Positions 24,501 to 33,460 of a DNA stretch of 64,000 nt are shown here, piece by piece. The DNA comes from JACCXE01 sp963718605 (lineage in GTDB: Bacteria > Actinomycetota > Acidimicrobiia > Acidimicrobiales > JACCXE01). Under the pieces are notes generated by a model. That model had not been told where the DNA came from, ran no database searches, and saw nothing but the letters and a program-made list of their open reading frames with translations. The DNA is taken from positions 1,798,001 to 1,862,000 of the forward strand of contig OY970363.1 in assembly GCA_963718605.1 (NCBI GenBank), written 5' to 3'. The position numbers and the translations under genes are program-made. The number at the start of each line of letters is the position of its first letter. The first letter of the stretch is position 1.

Positions 24501-24998
24501 GTGTCGCGCCTGAAGCTTTCCCACCTCGGATGGGCCGCAGCCGCGGCCGGAGCCGCCACCGTCGCATTCATCAGCGCGGGTGGCTCGACGCCGCTTACGC
24601 CGGCCGCCACCCAGCTGGACGCCACGCCCGGCACCGTGCCCAATGTCGTGCGGCCCACGACGCCAACCTTCGTCACTCCCACCGCACCGCCGCGGCCGGT
24701 AATCGTGCGGCCGACCATCCCGACCCGGGTCACCACCCCTGGCTCGCCGACCACCGTCAACCCCGACAAGGCGCGTCAAGATGCCGAGAAGGACGCCGCC
24801 AAGAAACGGGCGGAGGCCGAAAAGAACCGTCAGCAGGCTGAGCAGGATGCGGCCAAGAAGCGCGCGGAGGCCGAGAAGCAGCGTCAGCAGGCTGAGCAGG
24901 ATGCGGCCAAGAAGCGGGCCGAGGCCGAGAAGCAGCGCTCCGACGCCGAGAAGATGCGCAACAGCACCACCACGACCCCGACGACTGCCAAGCCCTAG
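24501..24998 (+). CDS. secreted protein with Lys/Glu/Ala coiled-coil repeats
   Basis: A 165-residue protein. Signal-like N-terminus (about residues 5-27), a Thr/Pro-rich linker (30-90), then three tandem 18-residue units of the pattern QQAEQDAAKKRAEAEKQR, a charged single helix or coiled coil, and a Thr-rich tail. I choose GTG at 24501 because GGAG lies six bases upstream; the ATG at 24489 precedes the ribosome site. The pattern recalls the helical region of TolA-like or wall-spanning proteins, but no family can be assigned. Confidence 0.6.
   Translation: MSRLKLSHLGWAAAAAGAATVAFISAGGSTPLTPAATQLDATPGTVPNVVRPTTPTFVTPTAPPRPVIVRPTIPTRVTTPGSPTTVNPDKARQDAEKDAAKKRAEAEKNRQQAEQDAAKKRAEAEKQRQQAEQDAAKKRAEAEKQRSDAEKMRNSTTTTPTTAKP
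24777..24938 (+). repeat. three tandem 54-bp coding repeats
   Basis: Units at 24777-24830, 24831-24884 and 24885-24938, each encoding 18 residues. The last two are nearly identical at DNA level (for example AGCAGGATGCGGCCAAGAAG occurs in both), indicating recent duplication. Copy number could vary between strains. Confidence 0.85.
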
Positions 24999-25847
24999 TT
25001 AGTAACTGTAAAAACCTTGGCCGCTTTTGCGGCCGAGTTGCTGGGCGGTGAGCATCCGGCGCAGCGTGGGTGCGGTGGCGTAGTTCGGGTCCTTGTACTC
25101 CTCGTAGAGCGCGTCGAGGATCGCCACGCTGGTGTCGAGGCCGACCAGGTCGAGCAGCGCCAGCGGGCCCATTGGGAAGTTGCAGCCACCCTGCATCGCC
25201 GAGTCGATGTCTTCGGCCGAGGCAATGCCGCGCTCGAGCATCTTCACCGCGTTGTTGAGGTACGGGAACAGCAGCGCGTTCACGATGAAGCCGGCTTCGT
25301 CTTTCACGGTGACGGGTGACTTGCCGCAGGCCGTGGCGAAGGCGAGGGCTTCGGCGATCGTCTCGTCGCTCGCGGTGAGCGGGCGCACGATCTCGACGAG
25401 CTTCATCGCCGGCGCCGGGTTGAAGAAGTGGACGCCGCACACCTTGTCGGGGCGGCCTGTCTCCATCGCCAGGTCGATGACCGACAGCGTCGACGTGTTG
25501 GTGGCGAGGATCGCGCTGTCCTGCACGATGCGGTCGAGTTCGTTGAAGAGTTCCTTCTTGGCTTCGAGGTCCTCGACGATGGACTCGAGCACCAGGTCGC
25601 AGTCCTTCAACGCCGTCAGTTCCGAGGTGGCCGTAACGCGACTGAGCGCGGCGTCGCGGTCCTCCGCCGTGATCTTTTCTCGATCGACCTGCTTCGCCAA
25701 CGACTTCTCGAGCGACGCGAGCATCGCGTCGGCGGTCTCCTGCCGGCGGCTGCGCAACACCACTTCGTGACCCGTCTTCGCCGCTACTTCCGCGACGCCC
25801 GAGCCCATGATTCCGGATCCGACAATGCCGACACGCTTAATGGTCAT
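24999..25847 (-). CDS. 3-hydroxyacyl-CoA (3-hydroxybutyryl-CoA) dehydrogenase
   Basis: A 282-residue NAD-dependent dehydrogenase of the Hbd/PaaH/FadB2 type, oxidising 3-hydroxyacyl-CoA to 3-ketoacyl-CoA in fatty acid or polyhydroxybutyrate metabolism. Seen: Rossmann motif VGIVGSGIMGSG at the N-terminus, ILATNTSTLSV, the family motif GVHFFNPAPAMKLVEIV with its catalytic histidine, DEAGFIVNALLFPYLNNAV and GCNFPMGPLALLDLVGLD. Start at ATG 25847; TAACCT (25861-25856) ends eight bases upstream, so it is probably leaderless. The open frame continues upstream to 26048 as a shadow of the methyltransferase gene. Confidence 0.93.
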   Translation of the reverse strand: MTIKRVGIVGSGIMGSGVAEVAAKTGHEVVLRSRRQETADAMLASLEKSLAKQVDREKITAEDRDAALSRVTATSELTALKDCDLVLESIVEDLEAKKELFNELDRIVQDSAILATNTSTLSVIDLAMETGRPDKVCGVHFFNPAPAMKLVEIVRPLTASDETIAEALAFATACGKSPVTVKDEAGFIVNALLFPYLNNAVKMLERGIASAEDIDSAMQGGCNFPMGPLALLDLVGLDTSVAILDALYEEYKDPNYATAPTLRRMLTAQQLGRKSGQGFYSY

Positions 25848-25908
25848 GGCGGCGCAGGTTACTTGGCGGTAACGGGGCACTGCCTGGTCGGCCACTACGT
25901 TCGTCGCC

Positions 25909-26550
25909 GTGGCCCACCCTCTATTCGCTGCCTGGTACGACCGCAGCATGGACCACCTCGACGCGGCCGGACTGGGCGAACGCCGCGAGCGCCTCATCGC
26001 CCAGGCCCGCGGGCGCGTGCTCGAAATTGGCGCCGGCACCGGCCGCAACCTGCCCTTTTACCGTGACGTGACCGAGGTGGTGGCCCTCGAGCCGGACGCC
26101 GCGATGTCCAAACGGCTGCGCGCCCGCGTCGACCAGGCGGTGGTACCGGTCACCCTCGTGGAGTCGACGATCGCCCAAGCGCGGCTCGCGCCCGCCTCGT
26201 TCGACACCATCGTGTGCAGCCTCGTGCTGTGCTCGGTCGAGGACGTCGACAGCACGGTTCGGCACATAGACGAACTGCTGGCGCCTGACGGCCACGTCCT
26301 CGCGCTCGAACACGTCCGGGGGACAGGCTGGCGCGGCCGCATGCAGGACGCGTCGACTCCGGTGTGGCGCCACATGGCTGCGGGCTGCCGGGCCAACCGG
26401 GATCCGATCGACGCGCTGCGCCGCAACGGATTCGCAATCACCGACTGCGATCGGTTCATGATGAACCGCACGTTCCCGATCGTGGCGCCGCACATCGCGG
26501 CTGTCGCGGTACGAAAGGGAATCCGATCTTTTGAGGGAGCAAACGAGTGA
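25909..26550 (+). CDS. class I SAM-dependent methyltransferase
   Basis: A 213-residue methyltransferase of the Methyltransf_11 type. Motif I is VLEIGAGTGRNLPFY, motif II VVALEPDAAM, and the post-I motif FDTIVCSLVLCSVED. It resembles small phospholipid or quinone-type methyltransferases, but the substrate is open. GTG start at 25909; TACGTT (25896-25901) lies seven bases upstream, giving a leaderless promoter facing away from the dehydrogenase promoter. The stop overlaps the next GTG (GTGA at 26547). Confidence 0.85.
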   Translation: MAHPLFAAWYDRSMDHLDAAGLGERRERLIAQARGRVLEIGAGTGRNLPFYRDVTEVVALEPDAAMSKRLRARVDQAVVPVTLVESTIAQARLAPASFDTIVCSLVLCSVEDVDSTVRHIDELLAPDGHVLALEHVRGTGWRGRMQDASTPVWRHMAAGCRANRDPIDALRRNGFAITDCDRFMMNRTFPIVAPHIAAVAVRKGIRSFEGANE

Positions 26551-27195
26551 CGGGCTGGTTGGCATTGGTAGGCGGTCACGAGTGGACCGAAGGCTGCCGT
26601 CCTATCGACGAGTTGCTGCTCAAGGAGACCGGCGCCAAGGAGGTGCTGGTGGTCCCGACCGCGGCGGCTTATGAGCAACCCAAGCGGATGGTCGCGGCGG
26701 CTACCGATTACTTCGGTGCCCTGGGCGTCAAAGTGAACGCACTCGACCTGCTGGCGCGCCCGGCCGCGAGCGACAAGGCGAACGTGAAGGCGGTGAAGAA
26801 CGCGTCGCTGGTGTACTTCGCCGACGGCTCGCCCCTTCATCTGCGGTCAGTGTTGAAGGACACGCCGTGGTGGGACGCACTGGTCGCCGCGTGGAACGAC
26901 GGCACGGCGGTCGCGGGCACCGGTGCAGGAGCGATGGTGCTCGGCGATCCAATGGTGGATCCGCGCGGTGGTGCGTTCACGCTCGGGCTTGGCCTCGTGC
27001 CGTCGATGGCGTCGATGACCAAGACCGCCGACTGGCACCACGAGACCAAGCGTCGAACGATTCAGCTGGCCACAAAAGGCCTGCCGGTTGTCGCGGTCGA
27101 CGACGCCACCGCAGTGATGCGTTCGCCCAAGGGCAAGTGGTCAGTAGTCGGCGTTGGCTCCGCCACCGTCTACTGCGACGGCAACGAAGCGGCTC

Positions 27196-27212
<17 letters not shown>
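26547..27212 (+). CDS. peptidase S51/cyanophycinase-like protein lacking the catalytic serine
   Basis: A 221-residue class-I-glutaminase-fold protein. LALVGGHEW, EVLVVPTAAAY, YFADGSPLHL and AVAGTGAGAMVLGD match the S51 family (dipeptidase E, cyanophycinase). The nucleophile elbow G-x-S-A-G-A reads GTGAGA here: residue 126 is Gly (GGT codon 26922-26924) instead of Ser. A single-base change (AGT to GGT) would explain it. The protein may therefore be a binding or regulatory homologue rather than a peptidase. GTG start overlaps the methyltransferase stop. It ends in a 17-base tail-to-tail overlap with the cyclophilin gene. Confidence 0.75.
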
Positions 27213-27744
<532 letters not shown>

Positions 27745-27746
27745 GT

Positions 27747-28571
27747 CTACTCCTCGGTGATGGTGACTTTGACGATGTGGTGTTCGACCGTGGGTGTGCC
27801 CGCCGCCGACCCGTCGTCGTTGATCTTCTTCGCGACGTCGAGGCCATCGGTGATCGTGCCGAACGGCGAGTACTTCGCCACGCCGCCGACCGCGGCCAGC
27901 AACTGGTCGGCGCCGTTCTGGGATACCACCAGGAAGAACTGCGAGCCGTTCGTATTCGGGCCCGAGTTGGCCATGGCGATGTCGCCGAGCTTGTACTTGT
28001 AGCCGTCCGGGATTTCGTCCTCGAACTGGTAGCCGGGCCCGCCCGAACCGGTTCCCAGTGGGTCGCCGCCCTGATCGACGAAGTCCGGAATCACGCGATG
28101 GAACACGGTGCCGTCGAAGAACTTGTTGCGGGCCAGGAACACGAAGTTGTTGACCGTCTTCGGCGACTGCTTGGCGTCGAAGGTGATCGTGATGTCGCCC
28201 ACATCCGTCTTGACCAACGCGGAGTACGCCTTGCTCGTATCGATACACATCTTGGGTGCGGACGGGAAGGAGCGAAACTGCTTCTTGGTCCCCGACGCGG
28301 GGGGACAGGTGTTCGGGTCCCCGACCGCCGGGGCCTTGGCCGACGTCGTGCTTTTCAGAGCGGTGGTGGTCGAACTCTTGGTCGACACCTTTGTGCCGTC
28401 GTCGTCGCCACCAAGTGGCCCGAAGAAATACAGCAGCCCGACAACTACGACGACGGCGGCCAGAATGCCGACGATCTGGTTCCGGCGTTTGGACTTGGCT
28501 TGGGCTGCAATCAGGGCCTCTTGGCGGGCCCGGCTGTTTTCCCGTTGACGTTGTCGCTTGTCGCTTGGCAC
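27747..28571 (-). CDS. membrane-anchored peptidyl-prolyl cis-trans isomerase (cyclophilin type)
   Basis: A 274-residue protein. The basic N-terminus (KRQRQRENSRARQ) precedes one membrane helix (about residues 33-51), a Ser/Thr/Lys linker and an extracytoplasmic cyclophilin domain: FHRVIPDFVDQGGDP, GGPGYQFEDE, MANSGPNTNGSQFFLV. It probably assists folding of exported proteins. GTG start at 28571; TAGCTT (28585-28580) lies eight bases upstream, so transcription may start at the GTG. It diverges from lysC with 70 bases between start codons. Confidence 0.9.
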   Translation of the reverse strand: MPSDKRQRQRENSRARQEALIAAQAKSKRRNQIVGILAAVVVVVGLLYFFGPLGGDDDGTKVSTKSSTTTALKSTTSAKAPAVGDPNTCPPASGTKKQFRSFPSAPKMCIDTSKAYSALVKTDVGDITITFDAKQSPKTVNNFVFLARNKFFDGTVFHRVIPDFVDQGGDPLGTGSGGPGYQFEDEIPDGYKYKLGDIAMANSGPNTNGSQFFLVVSQNGADQLLAAVGGVAKYSPFGTITDGLDVAKKINDDGSAAGTPTVEHHIVKVTITEE

Positions 28572-28641
28572 GGCGGCGAAAGCTACACGGTCTGTTTATC
28601 CACTTCGAAGGCGGGGGGTCGACGCTTGTACCCTTTACGCC

Positions 28642-29856
28642 GTGACTTTGGTCGTCCAGAAGTACGGCGGTACCTCCGTCGCGGATCCGGAACGCATCCG
28701 GGCCGTCGCGGAAAACATCGTTCGTACGCGGCGCAACAACGACGTCGTCGTCGTCGTTTCGGCCATGGGCAAGGAAACCGACGAACTAATCCACCTCGCC
28801 AGCCAGGTCTCGAAGAACCCGCCGGGCCGTGAGATGGACATGCTCATTACGGCCGGCGAGCGCAAGGCGACGGCGTTGGTAGTGATGGCGCTTGAGGAAA
28901 TGGGCTGCCCCGCGGCCAGCTTTACCGGTAGCCAGGCCGGCTTTCTCACCGACACCCAGCATCGCAACGCCAAGATTCTCGAGGTCAAGCCCGACCGCAT
29001 CAAAGAGGCGATCGCCAACGGTCGCGTGGCGGTCGTCGGTGGCGCGCAGGGCGTGTCCACCGACCGCGAGATCACGTTCCTGGGTCGCGGCGGCTCGGAC
29101 ACCACCGCCGTCGCCCTCGCGGCGACGCTGCAGGCGGACTCGTGCGAGCTCTACACCGACGTCTCCGGCGTGTTCAACGCCGACCCGCGCGTGGTGTCGT
29201 CCGCCCGCCGCATGCATCGCGTGAACTTCGAGGAGATGCTCGAAATGTGCGCATCGGGTTGCCCAAAACCCGAGATGCGCTCGGTCGAGTTCGCCCGTAA
29301 TCACCACGTACGTCTGCACGTTCGTTCGAGCTTCACCTGGGAGCCGGGCACCTGGGTCACCGAGGAGGACCCCACCATGGAACAGGCCATCATCACGGCG
29401 GTCACGCACGACCTGTCGGAGGCCAAGCTCACGGTCAACTCCGTGCCCGACTCGCCCGGCATCGCCGCGCGGCTGTTCCGGGCCCTGGCCGATCAGTCCG
29501 TCAACGTCGACATGATCGTGCAGGACGTCTCACACGACGGCATGACCGACATCTCCTTCACCACACCCCTCGAACACGTCGACGCCGCGCTCGCCATTGC
29601 GAACGCGCTCGCGGCCGACATCGGGGCGGGTGACGTGGCTGCCGACACCCACATCGGTCGCGTGTCGCTCATCGGCGCAGGCATGAAGACCCACCCGGGC
29701 GTCGCAGCAACGATGTTCGAGACGCTGGCGGCGAACGGCATCAACATCGAGATGATCTCGACGTCCTCGATTCGTATTTCGTGTGTCGTCAACGAAGATC
29801 AGGTGGAGAATGCCGTCGTGAAATTGCACGAAGCCTTCAAGTTGGACGTCGCGTAG
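28642..29856 (+). CDS. lysC: aspartate kinase
   Basis: A 404-residue aspartokinase, first step of the aspartate pathway to lysine/DAP, threonine and methionine. Seen: VVQKYGGTSVAD, VVVSAMGKETDEL, ITAGERKA, FLGRGGSDTTAVALAA and TDVSGVFNADPR for the kinase domain; two ACT domains follow from about residue 250. GTG start at 28642: TACCCT (28629-28634) lies seven bases upstream, so the message is probably leaderless. An internal in-frame ATG at 29377 has a strong ribosome site. asd follows with its GTG overlapping the stop codon by one base, the usual lysC-asd operon. Confidence 0.95.
   Translation: MTLVVQKYGGTSVADPERIRAVAENIVRTRRNNDVVVVVSAMGKETDELIHLASQVSKNPPGREMDMLITAGERKATALVVMALEEMGCPAASFTGSQAGFLTDTQHRNAKILEVKPDRIKEAIANGRVAVVGGAQGVSTDREITFLGRGGSDTTAVALAATLQADSCELYTDVSGVFNADPRVVSSARRMHRVNFEEMLEMCASGCPKPEMRSVEFARNHHVRLHVRSSFTWEPGTWVTEEDPTMEQAIITAVTHDLSEAKLTVNSVPDSPGIAARLFRALADQSVNVDMIVQDVSHDGMTDISFTTPLEHVDAALAIANALAADIGAGDVAADTHIGRVSLIGAGMKTHPGVAATMFETLAANGINIEMISTSSIRISCVVNEDQVENAVVKLHEAFKLDVA
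29362..29379 (+). promoter_or_regulatory. internal ribosome site and in-frame ATG in lysC (beta-subunit start)
   Basis: GAGGAGG (29362-29368) is followed eight bases later by an in-frame ATG (29377). Translation from it gives a 159-residue ACT-domain protein, equivalent to the regulatory beta subunit made from an internal start in Bacillus and Corynebacterium aspartokinases. Confidence 0.65.
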
Positions 29857-30879
29857 TGGGTGTTCGTCTGGGCGTTCTTGGTGCGACGGGGCAGGTGGGC
29901 GCGGTCGTCCGCTCGATCCTCGCCGAGCGTGGGTTTCCCGCTGACGAGATTCGGCTGTTCGCGTCGGCGCGTTCCGCAGGCCGACGTCTCGGCGTAGGAA
30001 ACACCGAATACGTGGTCGAGGACGCCGACAGCGCGGACTACTCGGGTCTCGACATCGTCATTGCTTCGGCGGGCGCCACCGCGTCGAAAGTGCTGTCGCC
30101 GCGCATCGCCGAAGCGGGCGCGATCGTGGTCGACAACTCTTCCGCGTGGCGCATGGACCCCGACGTGCCGCTCGTCGTGGCCGACGTCAACGACCACGCG
30201 ATTGCGAACGATGCCCAAGGGTATCGTCGCCAATCCGAACTGCACGACGATGGCTGCGATGCCGGTGCTCAAGCCACTCGACCTCGAAGCGGGCCTCACC
30301 CGCTTTGTCGTGTCCACCTATCAAGCCGTATCGGGCGCCGGCGGCAAGGGCGTCGCCGAGCTCGACGAGCAGATCGCCAAGGTGGGCCCCGACGCGTCGA
30401 GCCTCGCGTTTGACGGTTCGTCGGTCGAGTTTCCGCCGCACGCCGCGTTCCCGGGGCCGATTGCGTTCAACGTGTTGTCGATCGCCGGCCAGTTGGTCGA
30501 CGACGAGACGAACGAGGAAAAGAAGTTCCGCGACGAGAGCAAGAAGATCCTCGAGCTGCCCAACCTGCTCGTGAGCTGCACGTGCGTGCGCGTGCCCGTG
30601 TTCACCGGCCACTCGATGTCAATCAACGCCGAGTTTGCGCGCGAACTCACGCCCGAGCGGGCCCGCGAGATTCTTCGCAGCGCCAATGCCGTCGAACTGG
30701 TCGACATGCCGACACCGTTGATGGCGGCCGGGCAGGACCCGACCTTCGTCGGACGCGTCCGCCGCGACCCGGGCGGCGTCAACGGCATCGCGCTGTTCCT
30801 GTCGAACGACAACCTGCGCAAGGGCGCCGCGCTCAACGCCGTGCAAATCGCCGAACTCATCGCGGCGCGGTACCGTTAG
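29856..30879 (+). pseudogene. asd: aspartate-semialdehyde dehydrogenase, apparent frameshift
   Basis: NADPH-dependent reduction of aspartyl phosphate to the semialdehyde, needed for DAP and hence peptidoglycan. Frame 1 (GTG 29856) encodes RLGVLGATGQVGAVV, ADEIRLFASARSAGRRL split as ADEIRLFASAR, and VPLVVADVNDHAIAND. Then the reading moves to another frame at about 30207-30213 and continues MPKGIVANPNCTTMAAMPVL with the catalytic cysteine, to QIAELIAARYR at 30879. Either one base is extra or two are missing. Because asd is normally essential, an assembly error or a second copy elsewhere is likelier than true loss. The stop overlaps the next gene on the other strand (TTAG). Confidence 0.85.
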
Positions 30880-31280
30880 GGCGACGGCGGTATTCCCGCC
30901 GCGCGTAGTCGCACTCCGACGCGGTCAGGAACATCGATGAGCCAGTCGCGGCGGGCGAGGGCGGTACGGGGCGTGCGCATTTCGTCGATGGTCGTCCCGC
31001 GTGCTCGGAAGCGAATCCGCCACTCGGCGCCCTGATCGATTACGTCAGTCACCTCGTCTTGCGAGTCATGGGCAACGGTCGCGAGCGCCATCCACCCGTG
31101 GCGTTTGCCGTTGGCGACTTCGACCGTCACGTCGAATTCTGTCGTGTTTCGCACGCGCACCATGGCGACCGTGTCGGGCTGGAGGTCCACCAGTGTGCCG
31201 CCGGCGAAAAGTGCCGCTGCGGTCGCGACAGCGCCCAATGCGACCAACCATGTTCGCGGCTGTGCCTCTAGTGACCTCAT
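30876..31280 (-). CDS. hypothetical membrane-anchored protein
   Basis: A 134-residue protein. One N-terminal membrane helix (about residues 10-30) is followed by a beta-rich extracytoplasmic domain (AMVRVRNTTEFDVTVEVANG, WRIRFRARGTTIDEM) resembling an immunoglobulin-like fold; no family recognised. ATG start overlaps the stop of the upstream gene (ATGA at 31277-31280), so the two are coupled. The open frame to 32114 is a shadow and is not used. Confidence 0.6.
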   Translation of the reverse strand: MRSLEAQPRTWLVALGAVATAAALFAGGTLVDLQPDTVAMVRVRNTTEFDVTVEVANGKRHGWMALATVAHDSQDEVTDVIDQGAEWRIRFRARGTTIDEMRTPRTALARRDWLIDVPDRVGVRLRAAGIPPSP

Positions 31281-31591
31281 TGTGCGATCGCCACGACCGC
31301 GGCGATGTTCGCAGCCACACTCACCGGCACACTCCACGTAACCCACCGCACAGCGGCGATGGCCCCGGGTTCGTCCGCGTAGTCGCGTGCAAGTTGGCGC
31401 GCGAGGTCGAGGCCGCCGAGCGCAAAGCCCGGGTGCACAACGCCGAGCGCGCCACAGCTTTTGGCAAGACCGCGGTAGCGAGAGCGACTCGAGGGTGACG
31501 GCGCGTTGGCGACCGCGTCCGCCGCGCTCGCCCAGAGGAGAAACAGCGGGATACCGAAGCCCGCGTAGTACAGCACTAAGTAATTGGTCAT
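31277..31591 (-). CDS. small hypothetical membrane protein
   Basis: A 104-residue protein with hydrophobic segments at about 3-25 (YLVLYYAGFGIPLFLLWASA) and 82-102 and a central region with GLAKSCGALGVVHPGF. No family recognised. It is coupled to the following gene by ATGA. About 100 bases without a gene separate it from the next minus-strand gene upstream; I see nothing in that gap. Confidence 0.6.
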   Translation of the reverse strand: MTNYLVLYYAGFGIPLFLLWASAADAVANAPSPSSRSRYRGLAKSCGALGVVHPGFALGGLDLARQLARDYADEPGAIAAVRWVTWSVPVSVAANIAAVVAIAQ

Positions 31592-31690
31592 CGAAGGCTC
31601 TTTCTTGTCGAAGGTCGCGACGCGCGTGTCGACGCGGGCGCGGAAGGCCGCATGCGCCGCAATGGCGGCGGGCGACGAAGGAAGCGCGAG

Positions 31691-32083
31691 CTAGCTGAGA
31701 GCGGCCGAGGCGGGCGGAGCCCGGCCAGGCACCGGGCCGACACCAGCGGTGCGGGTCCGGATCGCGTTCTCCACGACAGCGTCCAAGGGGCGTGCGCGTT
31801 GCAAACGCGTGAGTGCACGCGGAGTGCCTGCAAAAACGCCTTCGATGGCGGCGCGGATGCCGTTCGTTGGGTCGAGCCGAGCGAACGAGGTGAGGCTGGT
31901 GTGATCGCCGTTGCTCAAGACCGCGAGGGGTGCGTCGCCCGAATCCGACGTCACAATGAGTCGGGCGGCGGACCACGGCGACGGGGTGGCGGTCGGCTGA
32001 GCATGGAAGGCGGACCACCCGCTGACGCTCATCGCGATCGCGACGACGGCGGCAAACGCCACAGAGAGAGGTCGCCGCGTCAC
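31691..32083 (-). CDS. hypothetical secreted protein
   Basis: A 130-residue protein with a signal peptide (TRRPLSVAFAAVVAIAMSVSG) and no recognised domain. The middle (LIVTSDSGDAPLAVLSNGDH, FARLDPTNGIRAAIEGVFAG) looks structured; the tail is Pro/Ala-rich. The GTG start overlaps the antiporter stop (GTGA at 32080-32083), suggesting co-translation with the antiporter. Confidence 0.5.
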   Translation of the reverse strand: MTRRPLSVAFAAVVAIAMSVSGWSAFHAQPTATPSPWSAARLIVTSDSGDAPLAVLSNGDHTSLTSFARLDPTNGIRAAIEGVFAGTPRALTRLQRARPLDAVVENAIRTRTAGVGPVPGRAPPASAALS

Positions 32084-33255
32084 GCGCTGGAGGGTACCTC
32101 GCGCCGGTCAGCAAACTTTGCGGCGAGCGGACCAGCGATCGCGGACATGAGCACGTAACAGGCCGCGAGCGCGCCGAGCTCGGGGCCGTGCGCGGTATCG
32201 ACGCCGAGGCTCGCGATCACCACCGAGAACTCGCCGCGAGCAAGCAAGGCCGTCCCCGCGCGTAGGCGCGCGGTGCTGGAGAGCCCTTGCGATGCCGTGG
32301 CGACGCGACCCACGAGCAACTTCCCAGCGCCGGTGACGACCAACAGCGCCGCCGCCGGAATCACGAGGGTCGCCAGGTCGCTGACGTCGATCTGGAAGGA
32401 GAAAAACAGGAAGAACGTGGCCGCGAACAGATCGCGCAGGGGTCGGATAAGCGAATGCGCGCGTGACTGCACCGTCCCAGAGAGAGCAAGCCCGACGAGA
32501 AACGCACCGATCGCGGCCGACACGTGGACGCGCTGGGCCAAACCGCCGACCAGCAGCGTGAGGCCAAAAACGGACAGCAAGAGTGACTCGTCTGACCCGG
32601 CAGCGAGCAGGCGGCTGAGGCGTTGACCCCAGCGCAGTGCGGCGGTGAGCGTGAAGGCGACGGTGCCGAGCGCGATCGTCACGGCGACGACGGTCGCGGT
32701 CGGGCTTTGGCGCGCCACCAACGCTCCCACGATCGGTAGATACGCCGCCATCGCCAAGTCCTCGAAGACGAGCAGGTTGAGAACCGCCGGCGTCTCCGGG
32801 TTGCTCGTCCAGTCGAAGTCACTCAGGATGCGCGACGTCACGCCTGACGAACTGACCCAGCACACGCCTCCGAGTAACACGGCGACGGTGACGCTCCACC
32901 CCAAAACCAGACCGGCGACAAATCCGGGCGTGAAGTTGATTACCGCATCAGCTACTCCGGCGATTACTCCGCCCCTGAGGCCGCGCCGCAGTTCGTCGGC
33001 GCTGTACTCAAGCCCGAGCGTCAGTAAGAGCAGCAGCACCCCGATCTCCGCTGCCAGCGAGATGAAGTGCGCGCTTACGTCGAGTTGGGCGACGCCGCCC
33101 TTGCCCACCGCGAGTCCGGCGACCAGATAAAAGGGAACCGCCGGAATCCCGATCCGCGACGCCAGCCGCGCGAGACCCGACAACGCCACCACGACGGCGC
33201 CCAGTTCGATGAATGCAAGCGATGTTTCCGGGTCAACGGCGCCGATGAGGGTCAC
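32080..33255 (-). CDS. cation/proton antiporter, CPA2 (KefB/Na-H exchanger) family
   Basis: A 391-residue integral membrane antiporter with about 11-12 helices. Seen: GLARLASRIGIPAVPFYLVAG, GVLLLLLTLGLEYS, and NLLVFEDLAMAAYLPIVG, where the E-D pair stands at the CPA2 ion-binding position, as in K+/H+ (KefB-type) exchangers. ALLARGEFSVVIASLG is the conserved C-terminal helix. No TrkA-N or other cytosolic domain is present. It ends with overlap to a small secreted protein gene. It is the first of two antiporters near the ammonium-transport genes; the ion is not predictable with certainty. Confidence 0.88.
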   Translation of the reverse strand: MTLIGAVDPETSLAFIELGAVVVALSGLARLASRIGIPAVPFYLVAGLAVGKGGVAQLDVSAHFISLAAEIGVLLLLLTLGLEYSADELRRGLRGGVIAGVADAVINFTPGFVAGLVLGWSVTVAVLLGGVCWVSSSGVTSRILSDFDWTSNPETPAVLNLLVFEDLAMAAYLPIVGALVARQSPTATVVAVTIALGTVAFTLTAALRWGQRLSRLLAAGSDESLLLSVFGLTLLVGGLAQRVHVSAAIGAFLVGLALSGTVQSRAHSLIRPLRDLFAATFFLFFSFQIDVSDLATLVIPAAALLVVTGAGKLLVGRVATASQGLSSTARLRAGTALLARGEFSVVIASLGVDTAHGPELGALAACYVLMSAIAGPLAAKFADRREVPSSA

Positions 33256-33416
33256 GCTTAAGTCTGACCGGCTGTCCGCGCCACAGATTGAATTAAGGCC
33301 GCGCTACCAAGGGGACCTCCAGCCCTCAGCGCGCCCTCCCGCTCTCTGTCAACGATCTGACGTAATAATGACCTCCGCGCGCTAGCGCGGTCGTCCCCCA
33401 ATTGGTGCTTTCTTCT

Positions 33417-33435
33417 GCGGCGCGTTGCGCGCCGC
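33417..33435 (+). promoter_or_regulatory. hairpin in the amt leader just upstream of the ribosome site
   Basis: GCGGCGCG (33417-33424), loop TTG, CGCGCCGC (33428-33435) form a perfect 8-bp stem ending 12 bases before the GGAGG site (33448-33452). It lies in the 205-base gene-free stretch 33256-33460. A second short inverted repeat (CCGCGC-GCTA-GCGCGG) lies at about 33375-33390. A regulatory role is inference; I found no clear GlnR-type box here. Confidence 0.5.
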
Positions 33436-33460
33436 CTTACAAATACTGGAGGTCTGTCTC

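Noticed and set aside
24777..24938. CRISPR-like array
   Set aside because: The repeats are contiguous 54-bp coding units without spacers and translate to a coiled coil.
33256..33460. GlnR-type box upstream of the first amt
   Set aside because: Looked for TTCAC/GTnAC-n6-GAAAC on both strands; only fragments such as GTCAC or GTCAA at poor spacing.
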